The position numbers and the translations under genes are program-made. From NCBI GenBank assembly GCA_028023455.1, contig JAQFVV010000042.1, positions 5,849,922-5,913,921 on the forward strand: DNA of 64,000 bases. Reading direction: 5' to 3'. The notes under the pieces are model-generated. The model was not told the origin of the DNA. It worked only from the letters and a program-made list of their open reading frames with translations, and made no database searches. Position 1 is the stretch's first letter. Each line of letters opens with the position of its first letter. This DNA is from Epiperipatus broadwayi (Eukaryota > Onychophora > Udeonychophora > Euonychophora > Peripatidae). Positions 10,991 to 20,999 of the stretch are shown in pieces.

Positions 10991-11639
10991 TCACACTAAT
11001 TTTTAATATATATTACTATTATTTATTAGTATTTTTTTGTTAAAAAGTAAAATTATAAATAAATATATATGTATATCATACTCAATGCTCGTATTAATTT
11101 GTACCTTTAAAAATTATGTTAGTAGTCTGCAATATTTTAAAGGATGCCGCCCGCTGATTTAAATTATATAAATTTATATTAATTAAAAATAGATGAAATT
11201 AACTAAATTATATTATAGAAAATAAAAATTAAAAAATAAATATAAAATTAGTCATTTAAATATAGGATTATAAATATAAAGAAATATAAGATACGGCTAC
11301 AATTAATATTAAGTAAAAGTAAACAATATAAATTTAAGATCAAATAAATGTATTATAGAAGTATATGTAAAGATTTAGTAAATGTTTATACATTTAACAG
11401 CAAAACAGTTTTTTTTTCATATTATAAATATTTATTTTATTCAGCTAAGCACTTTTAATAGTAAAACATAATCATAATCATAGCATTATACAAGTAAAGT
11501 TTATTAAACTTTTAAAGTTTTGTATATTATAAACCAAATTAGCATAAAATTGAATTTTAAAAGTTAATTTACATTCTAATAACTATACAGAAAATTATAA
11601 ATGCCATTTTTTAGAAAGGGGGCTAGTTTTTTATTTATG

Positions 11640-12166
11640 GTATGTATATCTTTGGCCATGCCTCCTTCACTTTTCTGTAATCTTTCTTAGAACAAACGTT
11701 ATCAACCCTAGAGATCACAATTGTGGCCTGACTGTAGCTCATCATCTAAAAAACAAAAATTTGAGTGTTCACTGCCTTTCCTAGCCTGGTTATATAGTTA
11801 ACTGTGCTGGGTCAGTCTTGTGGATAGGTTAGTTCGTTTCTCCATAGTAAACCTTTAAGCAATTCAACTCCTTGTGTGCAATTTTGTGCAGCTTCTCTAG
11901 TTATTTTATCTTTCGAGTTGATTAACAATTTATTTAAAGACACAAGTGATTGAATACTGATGATGTATTTATCGGTACATATTTTTCTTAATTTTTGTGC
12001 AACTTTATTTTGTTTTCAGATTGGAGATTTACAGGGTATACAATTTTGTAAATTGGCTATTATTGAAGTTATTTTTGAGTATTATACTCCATATTAATTA
12101 GATCTTTCATGTATAATTCTGTTTTTCTCTGATCTGCTTTGAACTGGCATAATTTCTAGTTCCTAT
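11640..12166 (-). other. Possible decayed 3' continuation of the reverse-transcriptase remnant
   Basis: This stretch is less AT-rich than intron sequence. On the reverse strand it shows scattered readable pieces such as REAAQNCTQGVELLKGLLW (near 11870-11925) separated by stops. Its position directly downstream of the reverse-strand RT fragment suggests it is part of the same element. No endonuclease motif is recognisable, so the function is unknown. Confidence 0.3.
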
Positions 12167-12529
12167 GAAAAAACCTTTTAGTCCCACATATTTATGGGAT
12201 GAGGGGGTTATAGACAGAGTGTATGATGCCTCTCATATTTAAGGGCTTCAATTCTATCCTATAATTCAATACATTGTTCTGTTTTTGGATGTTTAAGTCT
12301 AAAAATTTAATATTATAATGTTCATCTTCCTTCTCAATAATCCATACCAAGGCTCGTGGAAGCTAACTCTAGATGAATTTGATCAATTATTCCTTCATCC
12401 ACACATAGAAATGTATTGTCCACATATCTGGAGTATAAAGTTTTTGGCAGACTCAAATTTGGGAATAATTAGTTTTTCAAATTTACACAAATATAAGCTG
12501 CAGACAAATCCACTACATGATGTCCCCAT
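12167..12529 (-). pseudogene. Reverse transcriptase fragment (Penelope-like or related), reverse strand
   Basis: Reverse-strand reading from 12529 gives MGTSCSGFVCSLYLCKFEKL, after which the frame shifts to RYVDNTFLCVDEGIID (12428 downward) and IHLELASTSLGMDY followed by a stop at 12334-12336. Beyond a further shift there is a KFLDLNI-like piece. MGTxC(A/S)xxxxxLYLxxxE, then RY(V/I)DD-like, then FLDLxI, is the palm order (motifs B, C and D/E) of Penelope-like and related retroelement polymerases. Here the second catalytic Asp of YVDD is Asn. With frameshifts, a stop and the altered catalytic site, it is dead. The forward 74-codon frame at 12318-12542 is its antisense shadow. Confidence 0.65.
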
Positions 12530-12681
12530 TAGCCAACCCTGATTCATTTTATAAATTATTTATTATTGCAAATATCTATTCACTAATCCAGTTTAGTGTT
12601 TCTATAATAAAATCTTTTTTTCTGGATGTTATAATTGACTTGCTGCAATAATTCAACTACTTGTCTGTCAAAATCAATTTT

Positions 12682-12905
12682 ATACTTCAGATATGGGGAT
12701 ATGCTACTATGTGCGGATGAAAGAATAATTAATCAACTTCATCTAAAGTTAGCTTCCATGAGACTTGGTATGGACTATTGAGAAGGAAGATGAACATCAC
12801 AATATCAAATTTTTAGACTTAAGCATCCAAAGATAGAAAAATGTATTGGATTATAGTATGGAATTGAAGCTCTTAAAGAATGAGAGGCATCATACATCCT
12901 AAATC
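12682..12905 (+). pseudogene. Second, inverted copy of the same reverse transcriptase fragment
   Basis: Forward reading from 12689 gives RYGDMLLCADERIINQLHLK then LASMRLGMDY and a TGA at 12779-12781, at exactly the same position as the stop in the reverse-strand copy. The nucleotide match to the complement of 12170-12430 continues through the FLDL region to about 12900. The shared stop implies both copies descend from an already broken ancestor, or from a local inverted duplication. YVDD is further eroded to YGDM. A MITE (12905-13180) cuts off the downstream end. Confidence 0.65.
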
Positions 12906-13180
12906 TATAATAATCATTGGATGACACAAGGTTTATGCATAAAATCCTTATCTAATGCTTACTCATCCAATATCCCCAGACTAGTTTCAAACTTGTAACA
13001 TTAAATCCAAAAGTCCAGATGAAGAGTTCTGAGATCCAAGCTCCTCACTGTTGAAAGTCACAAGCTAGAAACTAGTCAATGATATTAGATGAGTAGACAC
13101 TAGATACGGATTTTATACATAAGCCTTCTAGCATCCATTTATTACTATGTCTTACACTGGGTGGAACTAAAGTATGGAGA
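12905..13180. mobile_element. Palindromic MITE family 'GGATGAGTAGG', copy 3 (both arms)
   Basis: The left arm (12912-12995) has CATTGGATGACACAAGG...TGCATAAAATCC...CTTACTCATCCAATAT. The right arm (13060-13150) has AGATGAGTAGACACTAGAT...GGATTTTATACATAAGCC...CATCCATTTATTA in complementary order. The centre carries ACAAGCTAGAAACTAGTC. This is the most complete of the three copies in the window and shows the fold. It is noncoding. Confidence 0.75.
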
Positions 13181-13511
13181 GTTTGTTACTTTTTTTAATA
13201 ATTTGTGTAAGCATAAGAAATAGTAACCATGAGATGTCTTAGTATTTAAATAACATGTTTATAAGTTAAAAATAGTTGTGCAATTGCTGTGTGATATAAA
13301 TAAATTATCAATACTTTTTATATGCAATTTAAATAGTGTAGAACTTCATTATTCTATAATGTACATAGCTCTAAATTTGAGATATTTTTTCATATCTAGC
13401 ATTGCAAAATACTTATGTAGAGAAAGAAGCAAGAAAAAATTATAATTAACAAAATACATCAACATTTTTATTAAATGTAACAAATTAGATTTTAGTTGTA
13501 CTTAATGAATA

Positions 13512-13735
13512 TTTCTGCAGTGTAACTTTCACTGCATCATTCTCATGCAAGGTAGGGACTGGTTTCTGTCTGCTTTTAACACCTTGTGAAGGGATATAAT
13601 CATAAACATATCATCAAAAACATGTGAAAAAGATCTATAATGGGAACATCTTTTTCATGTCTTTGGTCATGTTTATGATTACACCCCTTCACAAGATCTT
13701 AAAAGCGGATAGTGTAGTTAAAATTACAGTATGAA
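13512..13735. mobile_element. MITE family 'TTCTGTAGTATAA', copy 1
   Basis: The outer inverted ends, TTTCTGCAGTGTAACTTTCAC and the complement of AATTACAGTATGAAAAT, enclose a second fold: GGGATATAATCATAAACATA and CATGTGAAAAAGAT against ATCTTTTTCATGT and GTTTATGATTACACCCC. TTAAAAGCGGATA near 13700 is shared with 16843 and 61818. It is noncoding and homologous to 61716-61886, though more diverged at the ends. Confidence 0.7.
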
Positions 13736-13799
13736 AATATTATTAAGTGGATGATCTTTAATCTAATGAATGATTAATAAAAATTAAGTTCTTATTTTA

Positions 13800-14135
13800 A
13801 AACCCTTCGAGCCCGAAGCACCCCTGCGAGCCCCTGAACAAAAATTTAGACTTTCAACTGAGTTTACGCGGAATCTGTAAGTAGTACACTTACGGTTCTC
13901 AGATCATTCGATCCGCCATCTTCTTACGGTTAAAATGAGCTATAACTTTTATTTTTACGATAAAATTGGGATTTTTTATGAAAGTTTTTGTAAAATACAA
14001 TTTTTAATTTTTTTATTTTTCTTTTGTTTTTTACATTTAATGACTGTAAATATGATTTACGGTCCATTGAACTTGTTTTAGAGCGTAACAATTACATTCA
14101 TTTACGTTAGGGCTTTTATTAGCCCTCTTAGTAGA
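13800..14135. other. Unclassified GC-richer segment
   Basis: This is a patch with CG words (CCTTCGAGCCCGAAGC, GAGTTTACGCGGAATC, GATCCGCCATCTTCTTACGG) and several TTTACG or TTACGG words (13862-14108), against an otherwise very AT-rich background. There is no reading frame of note and no matching copy in the window that I can see. It may be another noncoding insertion. Confidence 0.3.
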
Positions 14136-14349
14136 AACAATTTTTTTTGTAAAAAAAAGTTAAAAGCTTAAAAATAAAAAGATTATATCAAAAATGTATA
14201 AGGATTACTGTTGGATTTATTTATAATAATAATAATGAGTTTTGATGCCTTCATAATTGGATTCAAATTTGAAACTGATGCTAACATTTAGACAGGATTC
14301 TGTATTGCAATTCGTTTTATTATTATTATTTTCTATAATTAAATATAAT

Positions 14350-14810
14350 TAAAAGTAATATATATATGATATAATACAGGTGAAATAATATAAAAACGTT
14401 TATTTTAATATTTTTCTGACCTAGTTTTAGAACTCTCTTTTTATAAAAACGATAAACTTTTAGATAAAAAGCACATTTGAATTGTAAAATCTTTTACTTC
14501 AATTTGTTTTGTGACCTACTTTTTTTTATATATAGATATAATATATATATATATGATATAATACAGATGAAATAATATAAAAATGTTTTTTTGAATTATT
14601 TTTCTCACGTAGTTTATAACTCTTTATTTTTTTGAATTATTTTTCTCACGTAGTTTATAACTCTTTATTATATATATACACATACAAAACAATATATATA
14701 CAATAGAATTATATATATATGCAAAAAAGAATATATATATATACGATAAAATTTGATATATACATATAGAAAACAATATATATATATACGATAGAATTTT
14801 AGACAATACA
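14350..14810. repeat. Nested local tandem duplications
   Basis: ATATGATATAATACAGGTGAAATAAT at 14365 recurs, with one change, at 14555 (about 190 bp apart). Inside the second unit, a 41-bp stretch from TTGAATTATTTTTCTCACG to CTCTTTATT is present twice in tandem (14591 and 14632). From 14670 to 14810 a TATATA-rich unit with ACAATAGAATT, ACGATAAAATT and ACGATAGAATT variants repeats. The two overlapping reverse frames at 14624-14910, rich in Tyr and Ile, are products of this array. Confidence 0.7.
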
Positions 14811-14875
14811 TTTGAATAATATAAAAACATGCACATCCACACTCATCATATACCCAGAAACATCCAATCTCATAT

Positions 14876-14914
14876 TTCATCTCCCATACACATATATAAT
14901 CAGTGCTCATAATA
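14876..14914 (+). mobile_element. Fragment of the 'TATATAATCAGTGCTC' MITE
   Basis: CATCTCCCATACACATATATAATCAGTGCTCAT matches the terminal arm of the element at 37406-37836 and the partial copy at 25640-25760. Only about 40 bp are present. Confidence 0.55.
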
Positions 14915-15045
14915 AATTTGTTTATTTTGATATTTATTGATTTTTCTTGTTCATTTTATCTTGGAGAAATTTTTGTTTGATATTTATTTTTTGAATACAT
15001 TTTATTTAGTTGAAAAGAATATACATTTTAGGTCACACACCATTT

Positions 15046-15687
15046 TTCACTAATATAATATAGTAATATTAGCGATTAAGCCAATGCACATGCACTTAAA
15101 AGGGATTATATAAATGAATACTCAATTTTCCAGACATGAGATATAGTATTTTAGAAAGAATGGAATGAATCCACCCATTCTTTCCGACCCAAACATTTAT
15201 CTATGGGCAAATCTTAAGTGTGTGGAAATAAGAGTGTGAGATGTTACACGATCACTTTAAATTACATTTGTTAAGTTTGAACGAACGACACTTTGCAAAA
15301 ATCTTTACAATTTACGAACCGTCATTCTTTAGTTGAAATTAAACATATATAATGAGATATTATTTTATATAGCGCTATTTATTTATGTAATAGTAATATT
15401 AGCAATTAAGCCAATGCACATGCGTTCAAACTTAACAAATGTAATTTAAAGTGATCGTGTAACATCTCACACTCTTATTTCCACACACTTAAGATTTGCC
15501 CGTACATAAACGTTTGGGTCGGAAAGAATGGGTGGATTCATTCCATTCTTTCTAAAATACTATATCTCGTGTCTGGAAAATTGAGTATTCATTTATATAA
15601 TCTCTTTAAAGCGCATGTGCATTGGCTTAATCGCTAATATTACTATTAATTAAATAAACATAGCGCTATATAAAATAATCTCACTAA
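15046..15687. mobile_element. MITE with ~70-bp terminal inverted repeats plus an adjacent inverted partial copy
   Basis: The core element runs 15352-15687. Its left end, GAGATATTATTTTATATAGC then GCTATTTATTTATGTAATAG, is complemented by the right end finishing GCTATATAAAATAATCTC. The next inward words, TTAGCAATTAAGCCAATGCA and its complement, extend the pairing to about 70 bp. The interior (15421-15610) is also present in reverse orientation at 15060-15275, including GGATTCATTCCATTCTTTC and its complement. The block can therefore fold into a long hairpin of about 220-bp arms. It is noncoding. Confidence 0.8.
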
Positions 15688-15689
15688 TA

Positions 15690-17395
15690 TAATAAAATTA
15701 ATATATAATAATATTATACTATACTATACATTACTATATAATTTACTGAAGTCCTCAACATCTTGTAAATTATTTATTTTTTTCCCCACTAAAAACCAAA
15801 CATATTTCTAACAGATACCTGCATGCAAGGACAACCAAACATTTCTAGCATATACTCTGTTATAAAAGTAGAACATGTAGGGCGGCTAGTAAAAATGGAA
15901 CTTACCAATCGCACTGTTTTTGTAATTTTTGCATAGAAAAATTATCTCAGGTAAGACATATTATATATCATTTTTTCCAGCATTTTGAGATGCATGTGAT
16001 GAAGCTGTCTATGAAATTGTAATTTTAAGTTATACCTTTCAAAATTGAGAATTTGTGAACAAATGTAAAAATAAATATGTTTAAAAATATAAAAAATCTC
16101 CTCTTTTAATTATTTTTTTTTGGTAATGACTATTTTATCATCTTTGTTACATTCTTTCATATTTGCACTTTCTAAAAATGTATATATATATATTTATTGC
16201 AATAAATTAGAAATTTCATTTAAAATTATATGTCCTGTAATTTTTTTTTGACATTCAAAATGGCCGTTCAGGTCTCTAGGGGATAATTTTGAAGCAATAT
16301 TGTTTTTACTTATTAAATATAAACTTGTTGGATAGAATAAAATGAACTCGTTTTAAAATGATTTTGAGAAGCTGGTATAAACTGAGTTAAGAATGGCAAG
16401 TAATGAAAAATTATTAAAACGATAAGTACTTATTGCCTGATTATTCCAATTAACAATGTGTTTTGGAATATGTATATAGTACTTCATACTGGTTAAAGTT
16501 TAATATAAAGTTAAAACAGGCAAAACTCTATAAAGTTATAATTTTTTAATAATAAAAGAAAAACCATTAACAAATAATATTTAAATGTAAAAAGCATCTA
16601 AACTTTTGGGAGAATATTTTTAAAGACTTTCTGTATTTTAATAATATTAAATCTTTAGCATATATACCTTTCATTGATTTTTTTTCTTCTTATAAAGTAT
16701 GTATGCAATACCTAATAATGGCTAAAGTTTAACATGAAATTACTATTTTTTAACATTAAAAAAAAACAAAAACCCACGAATCATTTGGACCCATCATTTT
16801 AAAGATTTTCTATTTGTTAATATTCAATTCTTAACATATATGTTAAAAGCGGATATAAACTAGTCCCTACTTTGCTTGAGAATGATGTAGTTAAAATAAT
16901 TTCTAAAAGAAAAATCCGACCAATTTTTAAATATTTTGCAATCAAACATAGATGCGATTTTCATACCACATTCAATTATAATCATCAGATAATTAACAAA
17001 TGTTCAAGATAGATTTAAAAAAACAAAAAGCAAAATAACCAAGAACTTATTGCTACGATTTCTTTCAAAATTTGTTTAAAATTCTCAAATGATCAAAAAA
17101 TATTCATTCCAATGCATAATTAGCAATTTATAAATAAATGTTTTGTTCACGTATTTTAAAATAATATAGAATTTTAAGCCACGAAAGTGCTAAAGTACAT
17201 AAACTAAAAGTCAACTTTAAAGTGCAAAAAAATAGTAAAATATTATCATTCGGCAGATTTTTAGAAATAATTAATTTATTATAACAATTAGATCGTATAA
17301 TAGTAATTGAAAACATGTTCAACCTGTTTCGGCAACAGTAGCCGCAATACATGATAAAATATATTTAAAAAGAAAGGAATCAGCATTAATAGAAG
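15690..17395. other. No recognisable gene; one MITE fragment
   Basis: This is AT-rich 5' flank of GRB2. At 16843-16910, TTAAAAGCGGATATAAACTAG, TAGTCCCTACTTTGC and GATGTAGTTAAAAT match the inner part of the MITE at 13512-13735, suggesting a truncated copy. Nothing else is supported. Confidence 0.5.
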
Positions 17396-17406
17396 AGTTA
17401 CTGGTG

Positions 17407-17417
17407 GCCGCCATATT
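17407..17417 (-). promoter_or_regulatory. YY1-like site in the GRB2 5' region
   Basis: GCCGCCATATT reads AATATGGCGGC on the reverse strand, matching the AANATGGCGGC core bound by YY1/pleiohomeotic proteins and often found near animal transcription starts. It lies about 640 bp upstream of the GRB2 ATG in the least AT-rich part of the 17-18 kb region. A role as the GRB2 promoter is inference: no transcript is available, and a noncoding 5' exon further away is equally possible. Confidence 0.3.
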
Positions 17418-18013
17418 TGCACTACTTTAATACGTCTAATCTCATTCTATTATAATTTAAGTTTTTTAATTTTCTACAATATTAAAAATATTTTAATAAT
17501 AAAAATATACAACTGATAAGGTAATAAAAAATAATCATTATTTTAATGTTTTGAAAGTGTTTAAAAACTAACGTTATTCCGAGACATAAACAGTTTATAT
17601 CCTGTTTGTATAAATCCGCACAGAAACTTGTCTAAAATTTTAATGCGCTTTTAATACCTTTTACATTTGCAAATCATGAACTTCTTACAAATGCTTTAAT
17701 TTGTATTTATTTTATAATTATTAAATAGTGATAAATTATTTTAATATAAAGTTTTGATATTACTAGTTTTTTAAAAAAATATGAATGCGGAAGAATATAA
17801 TAAAGTTCTCTTTATGAATTGGAGAATGTAGTATTTCCTGTCTATATATTGATTTTGTATGTAAGTCTAAGTTTCCTGTTAATCGATTTCATAAAAATAA
17901 TCCTATATTTGGTTTAAGTTTTAAGTATCAAATCACATCCAAATTGTTTATAAACTACGAATATTTTTTTGTCTCTATAATATTCAAAGTACAAATTATT
18001 GGCGTATTTGTAA

Positions 18014-18157
<144 letters not shown>

Positions 18158-20419
18158 TGACACTTCAATATATTCTGATATATAATTTAATTTTATTGTT
18201 CCTGTTTCTTGTAACTCAATTATATACGTCTATATCGAGAGTAATAATTGTTCTTATAGGAAATGAATTTTATAGCTTATGATTCTAAACATGGAAGAAT
18301 TTACGTAGGACTTTTCTGAATTACTAATTTATTTTTTGATGATTTAATATTTACCTATTATTACATTTTAATGACTGTCTCTGTAGATACTTGCTATAGT
18401 CGTGTGGAGTGTATTGTATATGCGCTGTGTATGTTGCGAGATTAACTTTTTGGTCACATTTTGATAACCTTGAATTTTGGCTACTATAATTGCTTCTGGT
18501 TAATACAAATATTGTAAATAAATATTTTGTCGTGTTTAAAAAATAGTTTAACTTAGGTGACTTGTTTACTATTCAAGTTTTAACCCGAAAGCTTTTGGGA
18601 AAGTTGCGGAAGTGAACCGTGGTACGTAATAGATTTCGCATCTGTGACCACTAATTATTTCATTGTTGATTGACAGCATATTAACATTTTTTAAATTTAT
18701 ATATTTAAAAAAATAAAAACGTAAAATTATTCCTACTTCAAAAAATTAAAAAGCTTGATAGCTGTAATAAAACTTGTATCATATAAATAATTATTGAGTG
18801 TCCGTACTTCATTATTAGAATTTACTTGTAAAGTCGTTTATGTCAATTCCAAGTTATTAAACGAAGTTTGTCTATTTTAAAAAGAAAAATTCTAGAAACG
18901 GTTTTAAGCAAAACAAAAAACTATACCATTCTTACGTGAAATATGTCATTATTTCTTAACGTGCGTTTTGAGTGAGGCTATCATAAATCTTCGTAAACTA
19001 AGATAAAATGTTTATTGTTTTAATTTACGACTAGGAATTGAAAAAAGAAAATGGTAGTCCTGAATTTTCTTGTAGTCATTTATTTAGAAAACTATCAATT
19101 TATTTATTTAAGGAAATAAAATATATGTGTGTATTCATTTCAATCACTAAGTATTAACTATGCAATAATCATGTCTGCAATAATTAGGTATTAGAATAAT
19201 TTTCAATCTTCTATTAAAAACTTTCCATAGATGTTTATATTTTAATGATTTTGTATTTTAGCAATGTCATATTGCTTTAGCAACAATAGAATTTTTCACT
19301 TATTTGTGAGAGTATATAATATACATATTATAGTTTCCAAATAGTCAATACATGCTCATCTATAATTGTATTTGGGACTTAATTATAATTGAAAACTGAA
19401 TATTCATATAGTGCATATAACTATGCTTTATTATTTAAAATGTTGCATTTAGTAGATTTAAATGTTAAAAATGCTTAGTACTGTCTTCACTTGTCGCTAG
19501 TTACTTATTTAGAACAATACATATATAAATAAGTTTAGAATTTGGTGCTGTATTATAAAGTATCAAGAAAATTATTTTAATCAAAATCCAAAAAGCTTGA
19601 GCCAGAAAAGTTCCTGGCTAAATACTGAAAGATTATATATTAAAATAGTAATTTAACTTTTGGGCTTTTTTTTTTTTTAATAATTATGGAAAAAAAAATG
19701 TTGAAGAATTTTATTAATAGACTGATAATTAGTATTATAATTTTATATATTATAAAAAGTAATAACAAAATATGTATAACAGCTATATATATAAAGATGC
19801 TTGTTGAAATAAGTATTTTTACAGCCAAAAGATGTTTTATAAATGATGTTTTCAGAAGCAACTGTGTTTTATAAAATGAAAGGTAAAATTTCCATTTTAA
19901 CAAGATAACACTTGCCTTCATCTGGAAAAGTAATAATCATATGGTTTTTGCAGAGATATTAATTGTGTCATGATTTTTGAATAGTTTGATTTAAATTTGA
20001 GTGGATTCCTTTCATTTGTTCAAGAAAACTTCCATATGGATGGTACTTTTATTGTTTCATTATGTTTATTAATACAACTTGATTTTTTAAAAATATCTAT
20101 AGCTTCCCTCATAATTGTTGGATGTGAATATGATTTTAATATTTGAGAAATCCAATATTAATATCAATGTCTTTTCTTTATTCGTGTTATGTTCAATGTT
20201 CAATGTCTAAAACATGGAGAGTAAGTGCTGAAGATGTTGAAAGTTTTTTATTGCTTTAATATGATAATCTCTTCTAGCACTTATATGGCAATTGTTTCTT
20301 TCTGTGTATGTGATTTGGCATATGTTACATGGGATCTCATAGACTTCTTGAGCAACAACCATGTGATTATTACTTTGCCCAGTTGACAGCAGGTGTTATC
20401 TTGTAGAAATGTCTGAATT

Positions 20420-20512
20420 TTATTTTATTAAACACAGTTGCTCCCAAAAACAGCAGATGACTGTAGGAAGCTTGAAAGTCTGGATTCAAATCCCCACTTT
20501 AAAAACATAAAG
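20420..20512 (-). mobile_element. tRNA-derived SINE fragment (reverse strand)
   Basis: The reverse strand reads AGTGGGGATTTGAATCCAGA (degenerate RNA polymerase III B box, GGATTTGAATCC), then about 60 bp of body, then an AT tail TAATAAAATAAAATT at 20420-20436. The A-box side is not clear. The arrangement of B box, short body and A-rich tail is that of a tRNA-type SINE. Confidence 0.45.
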
Positions 20513-20898
20513 ATGTTTCTGTATTTTGGGATATTATAAATTAATCTAATATTACAGAATAAATTTTTTTTCTATTTTTTAGATTCAACAATAGTTTTAT
20601 TTCTATAGAAAATTAAAATTTATTCTGTCTTAAAGAATTTGTGAAAAGATCATGTTAACAAATTTTTGGATTAGAAATTTATTTGATTCACTCTTGTTTT
20701 AATATCTATATTGTAATGATCACCCTTCCTATTCATTCTTTAGTTCATTCTTCCTTTTTTTTTTCTTTTGGTTAGTTGTCATTAAGTTCTTCCAGAATTT
20801 GAAGATAAGACTGTATTCAAGCCCCATCTTTTTTAAAAAATATCTCATGTTTTATAAGAGCTTAATGTATTATAGAAAATTATTATAATACTAATAAT

Positions 20899-20973
20899 AA
20901 CAAACTATAGAAAGTAATCATCTTTTTCTCATAAACACAGTTAAACAGTGGTGATTACTTTCTATAGTTTGTT
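20899..20973. repeat. Perfect 22-bp inverted repeat, 31-nt spacer
   Basis: AACAAACTATAGAAAGTAAT then CA (20899-20920) faces its exact complement at 20952-20973. The stem would be a strong isolated hairpin. It is not part of any repeat I recognise in the window. It could be a young MITE end, a microRNA-like precursor (the stem is rather short for that), or a small foldback insertion. Confidence 0.7.
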
Positions 20974-20999
20974 ACAATCTAAAATAGATCACTTGTAAA

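Larger units (their letters stand above)
9668..11156. mobile_element. hAT-like element, 1489 bp, with 8-bp target duplication
   Basis: The left end CAGCGGTCGG starts at 9668, and the right end CCGCCCGCTG finishes at 11156; they are imperfect inverted repeats of the CAGNGGT...hAT type. The flanks ATTTAAAG (9660-9667) and ATTTAAAT (11157-11164) match at 7 of 8 positions. Removing the element rejoins the right arm of the surrounding palindrome, which supports the boundaries independently. Inside are another inverted-repeat element (9839-10746) and a palindromic MITE piece (10835-10990). I see no hAT transposase motif in what remains. Confidence 0.75.
7560..11375. repeat. Decayed AT-rich palindromic element with nested insertions
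   Basis: The outer arms 7560-7765 and 11165-11375 are reverse complements. The left arm has GATCTTAA, CTATATTTATTTGACCAATTTTA, TTTTATTTTCTATAAT and ATTTCATCTATTTTTAATT in that order, and the right arm has their complements in reverse order. A second pair, 8150-8449 and 9365-9655, is also inverted; TTTAATATTTCTTTTTTATT in the left copy faces its complement in the right. Outer and inner pairs are simplest as one pair of about 500-bp arms. On the left they are split by a MITE (7925-8135). On the right they are split by a hAT element with its own target duplication (9668-11156). The hAT at 8450-9278 sits at the centre. Confidence 0.65.

Noticed and set aside
12318-12542. 74-codon forward frame
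   Set aside because: It is antisense to the reverse transcriptase relic on the minus strand.
14624-14910. Two overlapping Tyr/Ile-rich reverse frames
   Set aside because: They are generated by TATATA-type tandem repeats.
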